Part shown: positions 11,607-21,139 of the stretch, piece by piece
How positions within the stretch are numbered: the stretch's first letter is position 1
Layout: the number at the start of each line of letters is the position of its first letter
From: Pochonia chlamydosporia 170
Taxonomy: Eukaryota; Ascomycota; Sordariomycetes; Hypocreales; Clavicipitaceae
Direction of reading: 5' to 3'
NCBI RefSeq assembly: GCF_001653235.2
Contig: NC_035796.1
Location: 1,302,001 to 1,366,000 of the forward strand
DNA length: 64,000 nt
The notes under the pieces: model-generated
Database searches by the model: none
The model's input: only the letters and a program-made list of their open reading frames with translations
Told to the model about the DNA's origin: nothing
Position numbers and translations under genes: made by a program

Positions 11607-12860
11607 GGCTGGTGGAAGGAACATGAAAAGATGTGAATAGTTGAATATTTTGGCTGCGTTGGATTCGCAAACAGCTGAACTACTTGGGCATGAAGAAACT
11701 GAGGGACTCGCGCTTTTTGACTCTTCCCAACGCACAGACATTGGCTGTAATTGGACTGTTGGCAACAAAGAAACATGCAGATGATGTGACTGTTGGGAGA
11801 TGTCCTGGCGTGCTCGCGGTGCTCGTTGTGACTGGCTGTAGTTGCCATTTGTTGTGGACGTGTGGCCATCACTCGAGGTTTAAATACATAAATTCAATCA
11901 AACCATGTATATCTCTAGTTATGCTCAGCACGAAATCAAACTGGTTGTCTCCTGAAATGGTGTTGCAGCCGAGGGACCTTGCACAATACTTGACGCTGGC
12001 AGCAACCCAGAAGTATCAGACTTCCTGGGACCGTCTGGCTCTCACGTCTCAAGCTTGTTTCTACTCAATAAATGAGGAGGCAAAAGTGCTCCAATCTCTA
12101 AGAATGTCTTTGAACCATGCATCAAGACTAACTGAGCCTACACAAGAGTATGAGTAGGTGGGAGTGGGCAGCTACAATGTTTCTAGGTGCATGAAGTGCA
12201 ACACTAAGCAATCGTTGTGATTGTCCCTAGAAATGCAAGGCACGAAATAAAAAAAAATGAATAAACAAAATCAAATAGCAAACCAAGGGGAATAAAAAAA
12301 GAGGTACCAGGTATTCTGGCATTCCTATGGACGTGTTAGGGCTCACAGAGGCTCCCATGGAAGACTTCGGCCAGGGTGAGACATCAGGCATGGCGTCAAC
12401 CCATGGGAATCGAACTTGATTCCCCCCTGAATGAGAACTGGCCTTACAATTTGGTATTTGAGATGTGAGCCCAGTACCCTACGGAAACTGCCTTACTTTG
12501 TTGAAATGTGACGACAAATTTAGAATTGTAAGGCGTTCACATTTGAACTGGTGTCTGGCAGCTGTCAAGTTGATGTCAACTGGTTGCAGCTGTTAGCCTG
12601 TAATTGTTGGGCGGGTGGCTGCTGTATACATACCAGACTGACATGGAGGCTGGGGAGGTCCAAAGTGGCGCAGACTGTCCTGGCTGCTCTGTTCAGTGCC
12701 TGGCATGCTGGCTGACCAGAACTCCAGTCGGCTGCTGCCATCAATATCTCAACATTCTCACAGTACTACCAGACATTACATTGTACTCTGTACCTCAAAA
12801 TACTCTAACACTTCAAATCTCAGTTTCCGCTGCCACCCAGAAACCTCCATTACCCTACCA
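11607..12860. other. Intergenic, with a tRNA-like relic
   Basis: This holds the upstream flank of the amidase pseudogene, an A-rich run near 12245-12300 and a tRNA-derived relic at 12400-12488. The 3' flank of the metallo-hydrolase gene lies at the right. No protein-coding gene is supportable. Confidence 0.5.
12400..12488 (-). repeat. tRNA-derived relic or SINE-head-like sequence
   Basis: On the minus strand the segment begins with GTTTCCGTAGGGTACTGG, close to the 5' half of eukaryotic tRNA-Val-type genes. It ends with AGTTCGATTCC (12406-12416), a near-perfect pol III B box. The anticodon arm does not fold, because the sequence following CACATCTC has no complementary partner. This is therefore not a functional tRNA. 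It may be a decayed tRNA or the head of a SINE; I see no A-tail or target duplication. Confidence 0.35.
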
Positions 12861-13931
12861 TCATCCCTCGGCTATCTCTTGGAAATCCTTCAGAAATGCC
12901 CACCGCGCCTTCCCCTTCCATCCCTTCTCCCCAAACCCCTCAGTCGTCTTTGGGAAGAAGTCCACAATATCCAACAAGCTAGTATCATGAGCCAGAACAA
13001 CAAACACATTCTCCAGCGCATCAAGGTCCTGCAACTTCCCGACAGTTTCTCTCGCAGTCGGAGCATCCAAGTGACTCCCTGCTTCCGTCGGCCGGTAAAT
13101 CGGCGTGGTATCATTACATTCCTCAGACAGCTTCGAGCACAAGTCGCCCGGACAAAATGTACCACCATTCCCAACCAAGGAAGCCAGTGTATCAGGAAAT
13201 GGCATCCTCTCGCTCGGCCTGATTTCACCACCATGATGTGCCGCATCGCCACCCAGAAAAACAAACGAAGCAGGGTTGCTAGTCAGACGAGCCAAAGCGC
13301 ACATATGTCCGTGAGCATGGCCCGGCGCATTAAGCAGGTAGAAGCTGCCGTCGTCAAAGTAGTCAAAGGCTGTGAATCGGCCAATCTGCAGTTTCGCTTC
13401 GTCAAAGTTGACTTCCCGCACTTCTCGGCCCTCAAAGTCGGAATCCAGCAAGCTGCTGTTCTGGTTGGTAGGGTATCCAGGCATGAGATTCTGCTTGATT
13501 CCTGGCCCAATGACCAGTGCTGTGCCGGAGTCGAATGTAGATGGATCCCCAGTATGGTCGAAATGCCCGTGGCTCCAAATTATCGCCTCAATGTTGTCCG
13601 CTGAAGTATCAATTCCTTCTTCGTCCAAGATCTCACGAACGCCTTTTTTGGTTTCTACATCGAAACCATTTGCTTTGAGGCGCTTGAATAATGCTGGCGC
13701 CAGGTTGTCCCAGTCTTTGCGTACACCCAAGTCGAAGAGAATTGTGCGGTTCTGCTGCCTGTTCGTGATTAGAAAGGCGTAGGCGGGCACTTTCCAGACT
13801 TCATGGCCCTTGAGCACAGGCTTTACGAAGGACTTTGCGGGCGCGGCTATAGTGGACGTTGTGTCGATGATGGACAGAGATACAACATTCTCTGAATGTG
13901 GGATGTTTGTGGGGGGCCCGGGATGCGCCAT
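12861..13931 (-). CDS. Metallo-beta-lactamase-fold hydrolase
   Basis: Zinc hydrolase of the metallo-beta-lactamase superfamily, of the fungal type related to lactonases and lactamases such as the benzoxazolinone-opening MBL1 of Fusarium. It is a single exon of 356 residues starting at 13931; the frame extends four bases further only through a TTG. The zinc motif HGHFDHTGD is at residues 121-129, followed by APGHAHGH near 210, GGDAAHH near 240 and a late AHDTS histidine near 320, so all expected ligands are present. There is no signal peptide, so a cytosolic enzyme is expected. It is divergent from the M20 amidohydrolase across a 796-bp promoter, and the amidase pseudogene lies on its other side. 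The substrate is unknown; lactone or lactam ring opening is an inference from family. Confidence 0.88.
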   Translation of the reverse strand: MAHPGPPTNIPHSENVVSLSIIDTTSTIAAPAKSFVKPVLKGHEVWKVPAYAFLITNRQQNRTILFDLGVRKDWDNLAPALFKRLKANGFDVETKKGVREILDEEGIDTSADNIEAIIWSHGHFDHTGDPSTFDSGTALVIGPGIKQNLMPGYPTNQNSSLLDSDFEGREVREVNFDEAKLQIGRFTAFDYFDDGSFYLLNAPGHAHGHMCALARLTSNPASFVFLGGDAAHHGGEIRPSERMPFPDTLASLVGNGGTFCPGDLCSKLSEECNDTTPIYRPTEAGSHLDAPTARETVGKLQDLDALENVFVVLAHDTSLLDIVDFFPKTTEGFGEKGWKGKARWAFLKDFQEIAEG

Positions 13932-14727
13932 TGTCAATGACAGAACAGTAATATCCAGCTCGGCTCCTTATGAAATGAAGGAATGAAAAATTCCATGTTC
14001 GAGTGGAATATGAATAAGCTGATGCTGACTTCACGTGAAGACACTGCCTGTCCCCACGGTCGGCTGTCATGTCAGCGCCAAGCTGTTTGAAGCAATGACG
14101 ATTGTGTGATGTGGAGATTGGGTCCTAAAGTGGAAGCGGTTTGGACTTTTGCTAAACGACCTGCTCCTTGCAGTCATGGGTTAACTTTTGGAGCTGTCTA
14201 GTAGATATATGATTATATTTCTTAAACATTGCATTCTGACGCTGCGACTCTGATTCCATTGCCTCTTGCTCGTCGAGATGGAACCATCACCAGCACCCAG
14301 CAGTGCCAGTAGGTGAGTTTACAAGTCAATATATAATAATACAACGAACATCCTTCGTATCCATCACCGAGTCCACAATGCTACGCATTCCAAGAATAAT
14401 TTCATAAACATTACAGATCGGAATTGCCTCTGACTTTCATTGATCGAGAACTAGTGGAGTGAACAAACCAAAAACTGTGTATGGCATCCGCATGCGGATT
14501 CGGCTAGCACGGATCCGGGGGAAGCAGCAAGTGTGTTAGTGTCTGGTCTGAATCCATGCAAGTGAGTAACTTTGAAGTTGCAAATGCAACCTCACATGTA
14601 GGCTTTTATCGGTCTTCATCCGGGTGCAAGAGCGAAATACCACTCAATACATAATATTTACATCACCTACTACTCATTTTGCATCGCTATCATCTCCAGT
14701 TCATCCAACTGACCCAAATTGACAAAG
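13932..14727. promoter_or_regulatory. Divergent promoter between MBL hydrolase and M20 gene
   Basis: The 796-bp interval separates two divergent single-exon hydrolase genes. It contains a cluster of CGG/CCG triplets at 14486-14519 arranged as palindromes, located about 210-240 bp from the M20 ATG and about 560-590 bp from the MBL ATG. Co-regulation of the pair is plausible but not shown. Confidence 0.4.
14486..14499. promoter_or_regulatory. 14-bp perfect palindrome, zinc-cluster-type site
   Basis: ATCCGCATGCGGAT is a perfect palindrome containing CCG-N4-CGG. Eleven bases further a second palindrome CGGATCCG sits at 14510-14517, and an additional CGG is at 14501. Zn2Cys6 transcription factors commonly bind paired CGG triplets, so this is a candidate operator for the adjoining hydrolases. 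Confidence 0.4.
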
Positions 14728-16023
14728 ATGCCTCCCCCCACGTCATCACCCTTCAAAGCCATCCTGGAGAAACACAAGCCCAACCTCGACACTTACGAAT
14801 CCTTATATCGCCATTTCCACCAAAACCCCGAAATCTCAACCCTCGAACACGAAACAGCTGCAAAAATCGCCTCGCACCTCAAATCCCTATCCCCAGACCT
14901 AGACATCCGCACTGGAATCGGAGGAACAGGCGTAATCGCCATCTGCAAGAATGGCGCCGGACCAACCGTCCTTCTCCGCGCCGACATCGACGCATTACCT
15001 GTCCTTGAAAAGACCGGGCTCGACTACGCATCTACAAAGACCATGAAAGACACACATCTGGACAATGTGACCAAACCGGTCATGCACGCATGCGGCCACG
15101 ACATGCACATAACCTGCAATCTCGCCGCGGCAGATACTCTCCTCAGAGCCAGACAAGAATGGTCCGGCACACTCATCTTCCTCTTCCAGCCTGCTGAGGA
15201 ACGTGCCTGTGGCGCTCAGGCCATGGTCGACGATGGCTTATACGATCCAAAGAAACATGCTTGTCCGATCCCTGACGTCGTTCTTGGCCAGCACGTATTC
15301 CCTATCCCACCGGGGGTCGTGGCCACCAAGAGTGGTCCGATTCTAGCAGCTGCTGATAGTTGGAGAATCACCATCTACGGGCGAGGCGGCCATGGAAGCA
15401 TGCCGCATCGGTGTATCGACGCCCTTGTCATTGCGGCGTCGATCGTGGTGCGGCTTCAAACGATTGTGAGTCGGGAAGTGCCGCCTGAGGAAACTGCTGT
15501 CGTGACAGTGGGTAGTTTGAAGGCCGGCGATACTGTCAATGTGATTGGCGATGAGGCCGTCATGCAGGTCAATGTGAGGACTGTGAGCGAGAAATGGAGA
15601 AAGGTGGTTCTCGACGGGATAAAGCGCATTGTGAAGGCCGAGTGTGAGGCTGGGAGATGCCCAAAGGAACCCCGTTTTGAGAAGTTGAACGCATTCCCTC
15701 TGACTTCGAATGATGCAACTGTCACGGAAAAAGTTGGCCAGTCGTTTGCAGCTCACTTTGGAGATTCATTCGAGACAATTGGGACGCCGTTGTCTGGGAG
15801 TGAGGATTTCCAAATTCTGGCGTCGGCAATCAATAAGCCTTCTATGTTTTGGGCATGGAGCGGATCTGGGAGTGATGTTTGGGAGAATCATCAGAAGGAG
15901 GGGACGCTGGATGAATTGCCTGTGAATCACTCGCCTCTGTTTGCGCCGGCTATACATCCGACTCTGGACACTGGGATTGATGCCATGGTTGTCGGGGCGT
16001 TGACGTTTGTGGGTAAAAAGTGA
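14728..16023 (+). CDS. M20 family amidohydrolase (hippurate/N-acyl amino acid type)
   Basis: Metal-dependent peptidase-family-M20 amidohydrolase that would release amino acids from N-acyl or N-aryl conjugates. Homologues include hippurate hydrolases and auxin-conjugate hydrolases. It is a single exon of 431 residues; the ATG at 14728 is chosen because the frame upstream starts only at a TTG. Metal-binding blocks are in order: HACGHDMH near residue 118, PAEERACGAQAM near 155, LGQHVFPIPPG near 190, GSEDF near 357 and the terminal NHSPLFAPA near 400. The dimerisation domain sits between about 205 and 310 (GRGGHGSMPHR marks its start). There is no signal peptide, so a cytosolic enzyme is expected. 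Its divergent neighbour is the metallo-beta-lactamase-fold hydrolase, suggesting a shared degradative role. Confidence 0.92.
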   Translation: MPPPTSSPFKAILEKHKPNLDTYESLYRHFHQNPEISTLEHETAAKIASHLKSLSPDLDIRTGIGGTGVIAICKNGAGPTVLLRADIDALPVLEKTGLDYASTKTMKDTHLDNVTKPVMHACGHDMHITCNLAAADTLLRARQEWSGTLIFLFQPAEERACGAQAMVDDGLYDPKKHACPIPDVVLGQHVFPIPPGVVATKSGPILAAADSWRITIYGRGGHGSMPHRCIDALVIAASIVVRLQTIVSREVPPEETAVVTVGSLKAGDTVNVIGDEAVMQVNVRTVSEKWRKVVLDGIKRIVKAECEAGRCPKEPRFEKLNAFPLTSNDATVTEKVGQSFAAHFGDSFETIGTPLSGSEDFQILASAINKPSMFWAWSGSGSDVWENHQKEGTLDELPVNHSPLFAPAIHPTLDTGIDAMVVGALTFVGKK

Positions 16024-16751
16024 CTGCGATAAGATGAGTACACTGAGTCGCATATGGGGAAAAAGGAAAAGACAAGGTCATGTTATTGTCATGAAGGTCG
16101 GATGAGTGCAAGCTTGCAAAAATTTATTGGGCAGCTGCGAGAACATATTTTTTGTCATTAACTATCACACTGTTATACATAAAAAAATGTATTGTTTCGT
16201 GCATCTAAGAATTAAGTGATGAGTTGTTGCATGAGTATTGTCAATTGGTTCATTCTTGCTCCCCAGCTGCTCAATGTGCTCGACGATAATTAAAACATGA
16301 CATTGAATGACCAGACATTCCATTTTCAGCTGGTTCATGCAACGGCACTCGCTACAGCAGAGGTAATAAAAGCCGAAACTTGGCCAACAAGCAACATTGA
16401 AGAAAATGGATCAACTTAACCACCATCCCCTTCCAGAAGGCAGCCGATTCAAAGCTTAGGCACCACCAATAAGGAAGCACCTCCATCCTGGTGTGCCTGA
16501 CGCATCAATCCTCCATCAACGATCATCCTTGGATGTACTTTCCAGATCCCCAGAAAGGCAGGTCCTCAGCATGAATTCACCAGAACCAAAACACCCCCAC
16601 TTCAATGACGACGACACGTCTACTGGTCACAAACACTGGCACAAAGGATGAAGCATTGAAACAGGCTGCAACATAAAACACATTGCAACTGCCGTCCCAT
16701 CCTTCTCACGGCAACTTAGCCATTCCACATTCACGAGTCCATATCGTCTGA
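16024..16751. other. Intergenic, no gene seen
   Basis: This contains the 3' flank of the M20 gene, with AT-rich runs near 16125-16220 suited to polyadenylation. The promoter of the small membrane-anchored gene follows. Nothing else is supportable. Confidence 0.5.
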
Positions 16752-17372
16752 ATGGCCCATCTACGAATCCATCGCACAATCGGCGTCATTCTCAGCACTC
16801 TTGCAGTGTTACTCGCCATCACATACATCGCCTCCCCAGCAACAGTCACATTCTACTCCTCGACAGCCATTGCGCTCATGAAAATGGCTTCAGGGTCGAA
16901 TCCCTTAGACGGCCTGGCACTCAGCCTCACCCAGACGAGCACATCGCCACCCACAGTGCGCGTCACCGTCACAAACAGGAACTCGCATCCCGTAACCATA
17001 ATCGCCTACAACTCGCCGTTGGATGCCATCGCCTTACCTCTCGGTCTACTCACCATCACGCCAGAAGGAGCATCAGAGCCTGTCGAGTTGCAAATCATCA
17101 AAGCATCGCGGATCTGGCCGCCGATGCCTGATTCACTGATTGGATTGGAGTCGGGGGCCAGCGCGACAAATGATTTGGTGCTGAAGGAGCCGACTGTTCC
17201 CATGGGAAAGCTGGGGAAGAAGGCGACGGTGTTTCTGGAGGGGAGTTGGATGGGTGTGATTGCGAGGTCAAAGGACAAGGTGTCGTCGGAGGATTTGGAG
17301 CACCTCTCTTCTCAGCCTGATGCGTTCAAGGGCGATTTTAAGAGCGAGAGCATCAAGATTACGATTGACTGA
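16752..17372 (+). CDS. Membrane-anchored protein of unknown function
   Basis: I do not recognise a named family with confidence. This is a single exon of 206 residues. The N-terminus has one hydrophobic segment (about residues 10-45, TIGVILSTLAVLLAITYIA) that could be a signal anchor. The remaining ~160 residues look like a beta-rich extracytoplasmic domain with TVRVTVTNRNSHPVTII, then NSPLDAIALPLGLLTI and a Val/Leu-rich end. The pattern of alternating hydrophobic strands and the phrase 'TVTN..-HPVTI..-NSPLD' resemble the pro-domain of fungal deuterolysin metalloproteases, but no protease domain follows. It probably acts at the cell surface or in the secretory pathway; function is unknown. 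Confidence 0.72.
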   Translation: MAHLRIHRTIGVILSTLAVLLAITYIASPATVTFYSSTAIALMKMASGSNPLDGLALSLTQTSTSPPTVRVTVTNRNSHPVTIIAYNSPLDAIALPLGLLTITPEGASEPVELQIIKASRIWPPMPDSLIGLESGASATNDLVLKEPTVPMGKLGKKATVFLEGSWMGVIARSKDKVSSEDLEHLSSQPDAFKGDFKSESIKITID

Positions 17373-17844
17373 TGTGGGCTTTTGTGAACTTACAGCTGCG
17401 GCATCAAGGTTGAAAGGATATTTGTATATTTTCCCGGTGCTAAGATGCGAATTCGAAAGGACTTTTGCTTGTTGAGGACGCTTAGCTTCGGATGCGGGGC
17501 TGTGGTTCCTTTTTCTGGCCGACATACCCGATGGGAGTTTTTGATGATACCGAGGTGTATGCAGATTTTCTTGCTCATACATACGGAGTATACATATAAA
17601 CAAAAATTGAAAACATTCAAGCTCAATTTAACAAATACAAATCAAGTAAACAAAGCTACATCCATAAAAAGAAAAGCTGCCCGTCAATAGCACATCAAAC
17701 ACATGCATCACCAACTTACAACCTCAACGTGGGGCAGTGTCCACACGTGACGGCCTAAAATAGGAATGTGAGGTAACAGCAACATCTTCCTACCCGTTCC
17801 TGCAAGCCATATGAGAAGTCCAACCGGCCCTTTTTGTAGAACAC
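17373..17844. other. Intergenic with TACGGAGTA motif
   Basis: This holds the 3' flank of the membrane-anchored gene and the promoter of the aminopeptidase. The nonamer TACGGAGTA is at 17582-17590, followed by A-rich DNA. No gene is seen. Confidence 0.5.
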
Positions 17845-19996
17845 ATGTCGTGGCTCTCTATTTTCAAAAGACCCAGTCTTCCATTCCTTTTCAATTCATC
17901 GATACCAGCTCCATCCAGTCTCTTACGTCGCGGATTCGCAACAGCCGCCAACATGGGCAATCGCGATCCCACCACCCTCTCCAACTACTCTGCCTGGCGC
18001 ACCAAGCACACCACCGTCAACTTCAAGCTAGATTTTGACCAAAAATTCCTCAAGGGCACTGCTACGCTGCAACTTGAAAGCCAAACGGACAAGGAGAGCA
18101 GGGAAGTCATCCTCGACACCAGGTTCATCAACGTTCAGGGCGTCAATGTCAATTCCACGCAGACCAAGTGGGAGTTGAAGCCTCACAGTGACCCCTTTGG
18201 CGCTCCTCTCCACGTTTCTGTTCCCGAGGGCGCTGCCAAGGGAGACGTCATCAACGTTGCTATTGATCTGGAGACGACGGCCAAGTGCACCGCGTTGCAA
18301 TGGTTGACTCCTGCGCAAACGTCCAACAAGAAGCATCCGTACATGTTCTCGCAATGCCAGGCTATTAATGCGAGATCCATCTTTCCCTGCCAGGATACTC
18401 CTGATGTCAAGTCGACTTTTACCTTTAAGTTGACTTCTTCGTTGCCCGTCGTGGCTAGTGGTGTTCCGGTTGGGGATCACACGCCCGCGGTGGGCACGGA
18501 GAAGACGTATGAGTTTGAGCAAAAGGTTCCCATTCCTTCGTACTTGTTTGCCGTGGCTTCTGGTGATATTGTCGCTGCCAAGATTGGATCCAGGAGCGTG
18601 GTTGTTACTGGGCCGAATGAGTTGGATGACTGCAAGTGGGAGCTGGAGAGGGATATGGACAAGTTTATGGACGTTGCTGAGAAGCTTGTCTTTCCTTATA
18701 AGTGGGGAGAGTACAATGTTCTCGTTCTGCCTCCCAGCTTCCCTTACGGAGGTGAGCTTCATCCAGTATCAGTGCTTTCCAGGGACAATTGCTAACCATT
18801 TTGTCAGGCATGGAGAATCCCATTTACACCTTTGCCACGCCAACCATCATCAGTGGGGACCGCCAGAATGTAGACGTTATCGCCCATGAACTGAGCCACA
18901 GTTGGAGCGGTAACCTGGTTTCCAATGCAAGCTGGGAGCACTTGTAAGTCATATTTAACAAATAACGTGGTGTGATCCTGTCCTAACATAGCTTTCAGCT
19001 GGCTCAACGAAGGATGGACCGTCTACCTCGAACGCAGAATCCAGTCTGCCATTCACGGCGAGGCTGAATTCGACTTTTCCTCCATTATTGGCTGGAAAGC
19101 CCTTGGTGCGCAAAAAGTCATCAAATAAGCCCTAGGATCATACAAGCTAACGCTCAATAGAGGACTCTGTCGAACTCTTCGGAAAGGACCACGAATACAC
19201 CAAGCTCATCATCAGCCACAAGGACGTCGATCCCGAAGACGTCTACAGCACCATTGCCTACGAAAAGGGCTTCCACTTCCTGTACTACCTCGACAGACTA
19301 GTCGGCCGCGAAGCCTTTGACAAGTTCATCCCCCACTACTTTACCAAGTGGTCCGGCAAGTCTCTCGACTCTTTCGAGTTCCGTGACACGTTTATGGACT
19401 TCTTCAATGGCCTAGGCGACGAGGCTATCAAGCAGAAGATTGCCACGATTGACTGGGAAGGCCGCTTCTACACGCCTGGCCTGCCTCCCAAGCCAGATTT
19501 CGACCTAAGAATGGTGACTGCCTGCTACGAATTAGCCACGAAGTGGCAAGATGCCGTACGTTCCCCTCCTAAAATCTCGAGCACAATGTTGCAGCGTGCT
19601 AATAAATCGCAGTCATTCGAACCCAAGCCCGAAGACGTTTCATCCTTCACCGCCAACCAAAAAATCGTCTTCCTAGACAAACTCCAAGAATCTGGGCCCC
19701 TCTCCTCGGAGCGAGCCCAGCAGCTAGGCAAGATCTACGACTTCATCACTTCCAAGAACGTGGAGCTCAAGTCATCCTACTACCGCGTCGCCCTGGACGC
19801 CAACGACCCAACCTGCGTGTATGGCGTCGCAGAGCTACTCGGCTCCGTTGGCCGCATGAAGTTTGTGCGTCCTTTGTTCAGAGGCTTGAACAAGGTGAAT
19901 CGTGAGTTGGCCCTCGAGACATTTGCCAAGAACAAGGAGTTTTATCACCCCATCTGTAAGGGAATGGTTGAGAAGGATCTAGGCATTCAGGGATAG
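17845..19996 (+). CDS. LAP2: Leukotriene A4 hydrolase-type aminopeptidase (M1)
   Basis: Zinc aminopeptidase of family M1, orthologous to leukotriene A4 hydrolase and yeast Lap2, with leucyl aminopeptidase and epoxide hydrolase capacity in known members. Exons 17845-18751, 18808-18943, 18999-19105, 19161-19555 and 19613-19996 join in phase to 642 residues. The substrate motif GGMEN is at 302-306, the zinc motif HELSH at 329-333 and the third ligand Glu352 in WLNEGWT; both active-site motifs are created only by splicing. The C-terminal helical domain (about 490-642) is complete. The first 36 residues are basic and Ser/Leu-rich ([12 protein letters not shown]) and look like a mitochondrial presequence. 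A second ATG at 17953 (MGNRDPTT) would give the normal cytosolic form. It converges with the DUF952 gene, with 77 bp between stops. Confidence 0.95.
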
Positions 19997-20073
19997 ATAA
20001 AATGGCGTCCATAGCAACGCAGTAAACAAATTATGGAAAACCGTTTGCATTTCTATAGTGATCCATGTAAAAT

Positions 20074-20481
20074 CTATTCAAGCCAAGATGAAGCACTCAT
20101 ACTCTCAGGCCATGACTGGCCCTCTGCCTTGTCAAACTTTTGTACGGATACAACATCCTTGCCGCCAAAGTTGCCGTACAGGTGTGGGAACTCGTCCTCC
20201 CACTTGATCGGGTCTGCGAACTGGTCGAGCTGGAACTTGAGCAGCCAGAGGGCCGAAGTGCTTGAGAAGAATCTGTCGCAAGTAAGGGGGACCTGGGCAC
20301 TGTGAGAATTACGATCTGGTTATTCAAAGGATGACGCTCTGCTGACCTGTTGAGCTGTGCTCAGGTGGATGAATCCATCTTGCCGGTCGAGATCGGAGAG
20401 TGGGAACGCCTGGGGGATGGGCTCTGGAGGCGCGGTTGGCACTATTTTGTAGACGTATTTGGGGGGCGATTCGGCGGACAT
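20074..20481 (-). CDS. DUF952 family protein
   Basis: Small conserved protein of the DUF952 family, whose members adopt an ADP-ribosyltransferase-like fold but have no established activity. Exons 20481-20347 and 20292-20074 join in phase to 117 residues, the normal length. Signature blocks are YVYKIVPTAP at the start, DLDRQDGFIHLSTAQQ near residue 30-45 with the family's conserved GFIHLS, KFQLDQF and the HLYG motif near residue 85. There is no signal peptide. The gene is divergent from TEN1 across 223 bp and convergent with the aminopeptidase. The start at 20481 gives the conserved N-terminus. Confidence 0.9.
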
Positions 20482-20704
20482 TTTGTTTGAAATGGGGGTT
20501 TGTTTGGAGTTTGAGGTAAATGAGAGATGTGACTCGATTATGGGTGAGGTTTGTGGAGGTGGGATGAACAGACCCCACTTCAACGGGACAACTCACAGCT
20601 TCATTCATATTTCGTTTCATCACCTCACCTCGGCATGAGATGAGCACATAATGGCAACAACAAGTCCACCGATATGACAAACAGTCGTGCCACAAACATA
20701 AACC
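20482..20704. promoter_or_regulatory. Compact divergent promoter, DUF952 / TEN1
   Basis: Only 223 bases separate the two divergent start codons, so both genes must share promoter DNA. No TATA box is evident, as expected for low-level housekeeping genes. Confidence 0.5.
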
Positions 20705-21139
20705 ATGTATCAAGGACCTGTCGCGTCCAAAGTATGCTTTCTATCATCTCTACCTGACCAAAAGACCGGCGAAAAGGTCAGGTTTCTCGGCTGGTAAGCT
20801 TCACACTACAACACGACAGTAACTTACCACAAACCTAACCTCATCAGCGTCACGGCATACAACACCGAAACAGCATGCCTAACCCTCGGCCACATGTACC
20901 CCCCAAACACAAACATTTCGGTATCGGTGATCATCGAGCTCGTTCTGGAAACGCTTCAGCCGGGGATGACGCGCATCGGGGAGTGGCTCAACGTTGTGGG
21001 CTACGTGGTTGAGCGTCCTGTGGGGGAGACAGACAAGGCAGACGCGCATGTGCAGGCGTTGATGGTGTGGTCAACGGGGCCGATGAACGTGCAGCAGTAT
21101 GAGAGGGCGTTGGAGGATGGGATGTTAGGTGCAGGTTGA
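20705..21139 (+). CDS. TEN1: CST telomere-capping complex subunit Ten1
   Basis: Small OB-fold subunit of the Cdc13/CTC1-Stn1-Ten1 complex that caps telomeric single-stranded DNA in the nucleus. Exons 20705-20793 and 20848-21139 join in phase to 126 residues, matching the family. The diagnostic opening is SKVCFLSSLPDQKTGEKVRF, then LGCVTAYNTETACLTL (restored by splicing in the codon for Cys) and IIELVLETLQPGMTRIGEWLN, followed by VVGYV. These are the beta-strands of the OB fold in fungal Ten1. The C-terminus (VQALMVWSTGPMNVQQYERALE) suits the terminal helix. The assignment rests on pattern recall of fungal Ten1 proteins, which diverge fast elsewhere. Confidence 0.88.

Noticed and set aside
12400..12488. 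A functional tRNA gene
   Set aside because: There is a B box but the anticodon arm cannot pair and the A box has mismatches, so only a relic is claimed.
12696..13604. 302-codon plus-strand frame
   Set aside because: It is antisense to the metallo-beta-lactamase-fold gene, whose zinc motif and full family length are clear on the minus strand.
18028..18762. 244-codon minus-strand frame
   Set aside because: It is antisense to exon 1 of the aminopeptidase, which has all M1 motifs.
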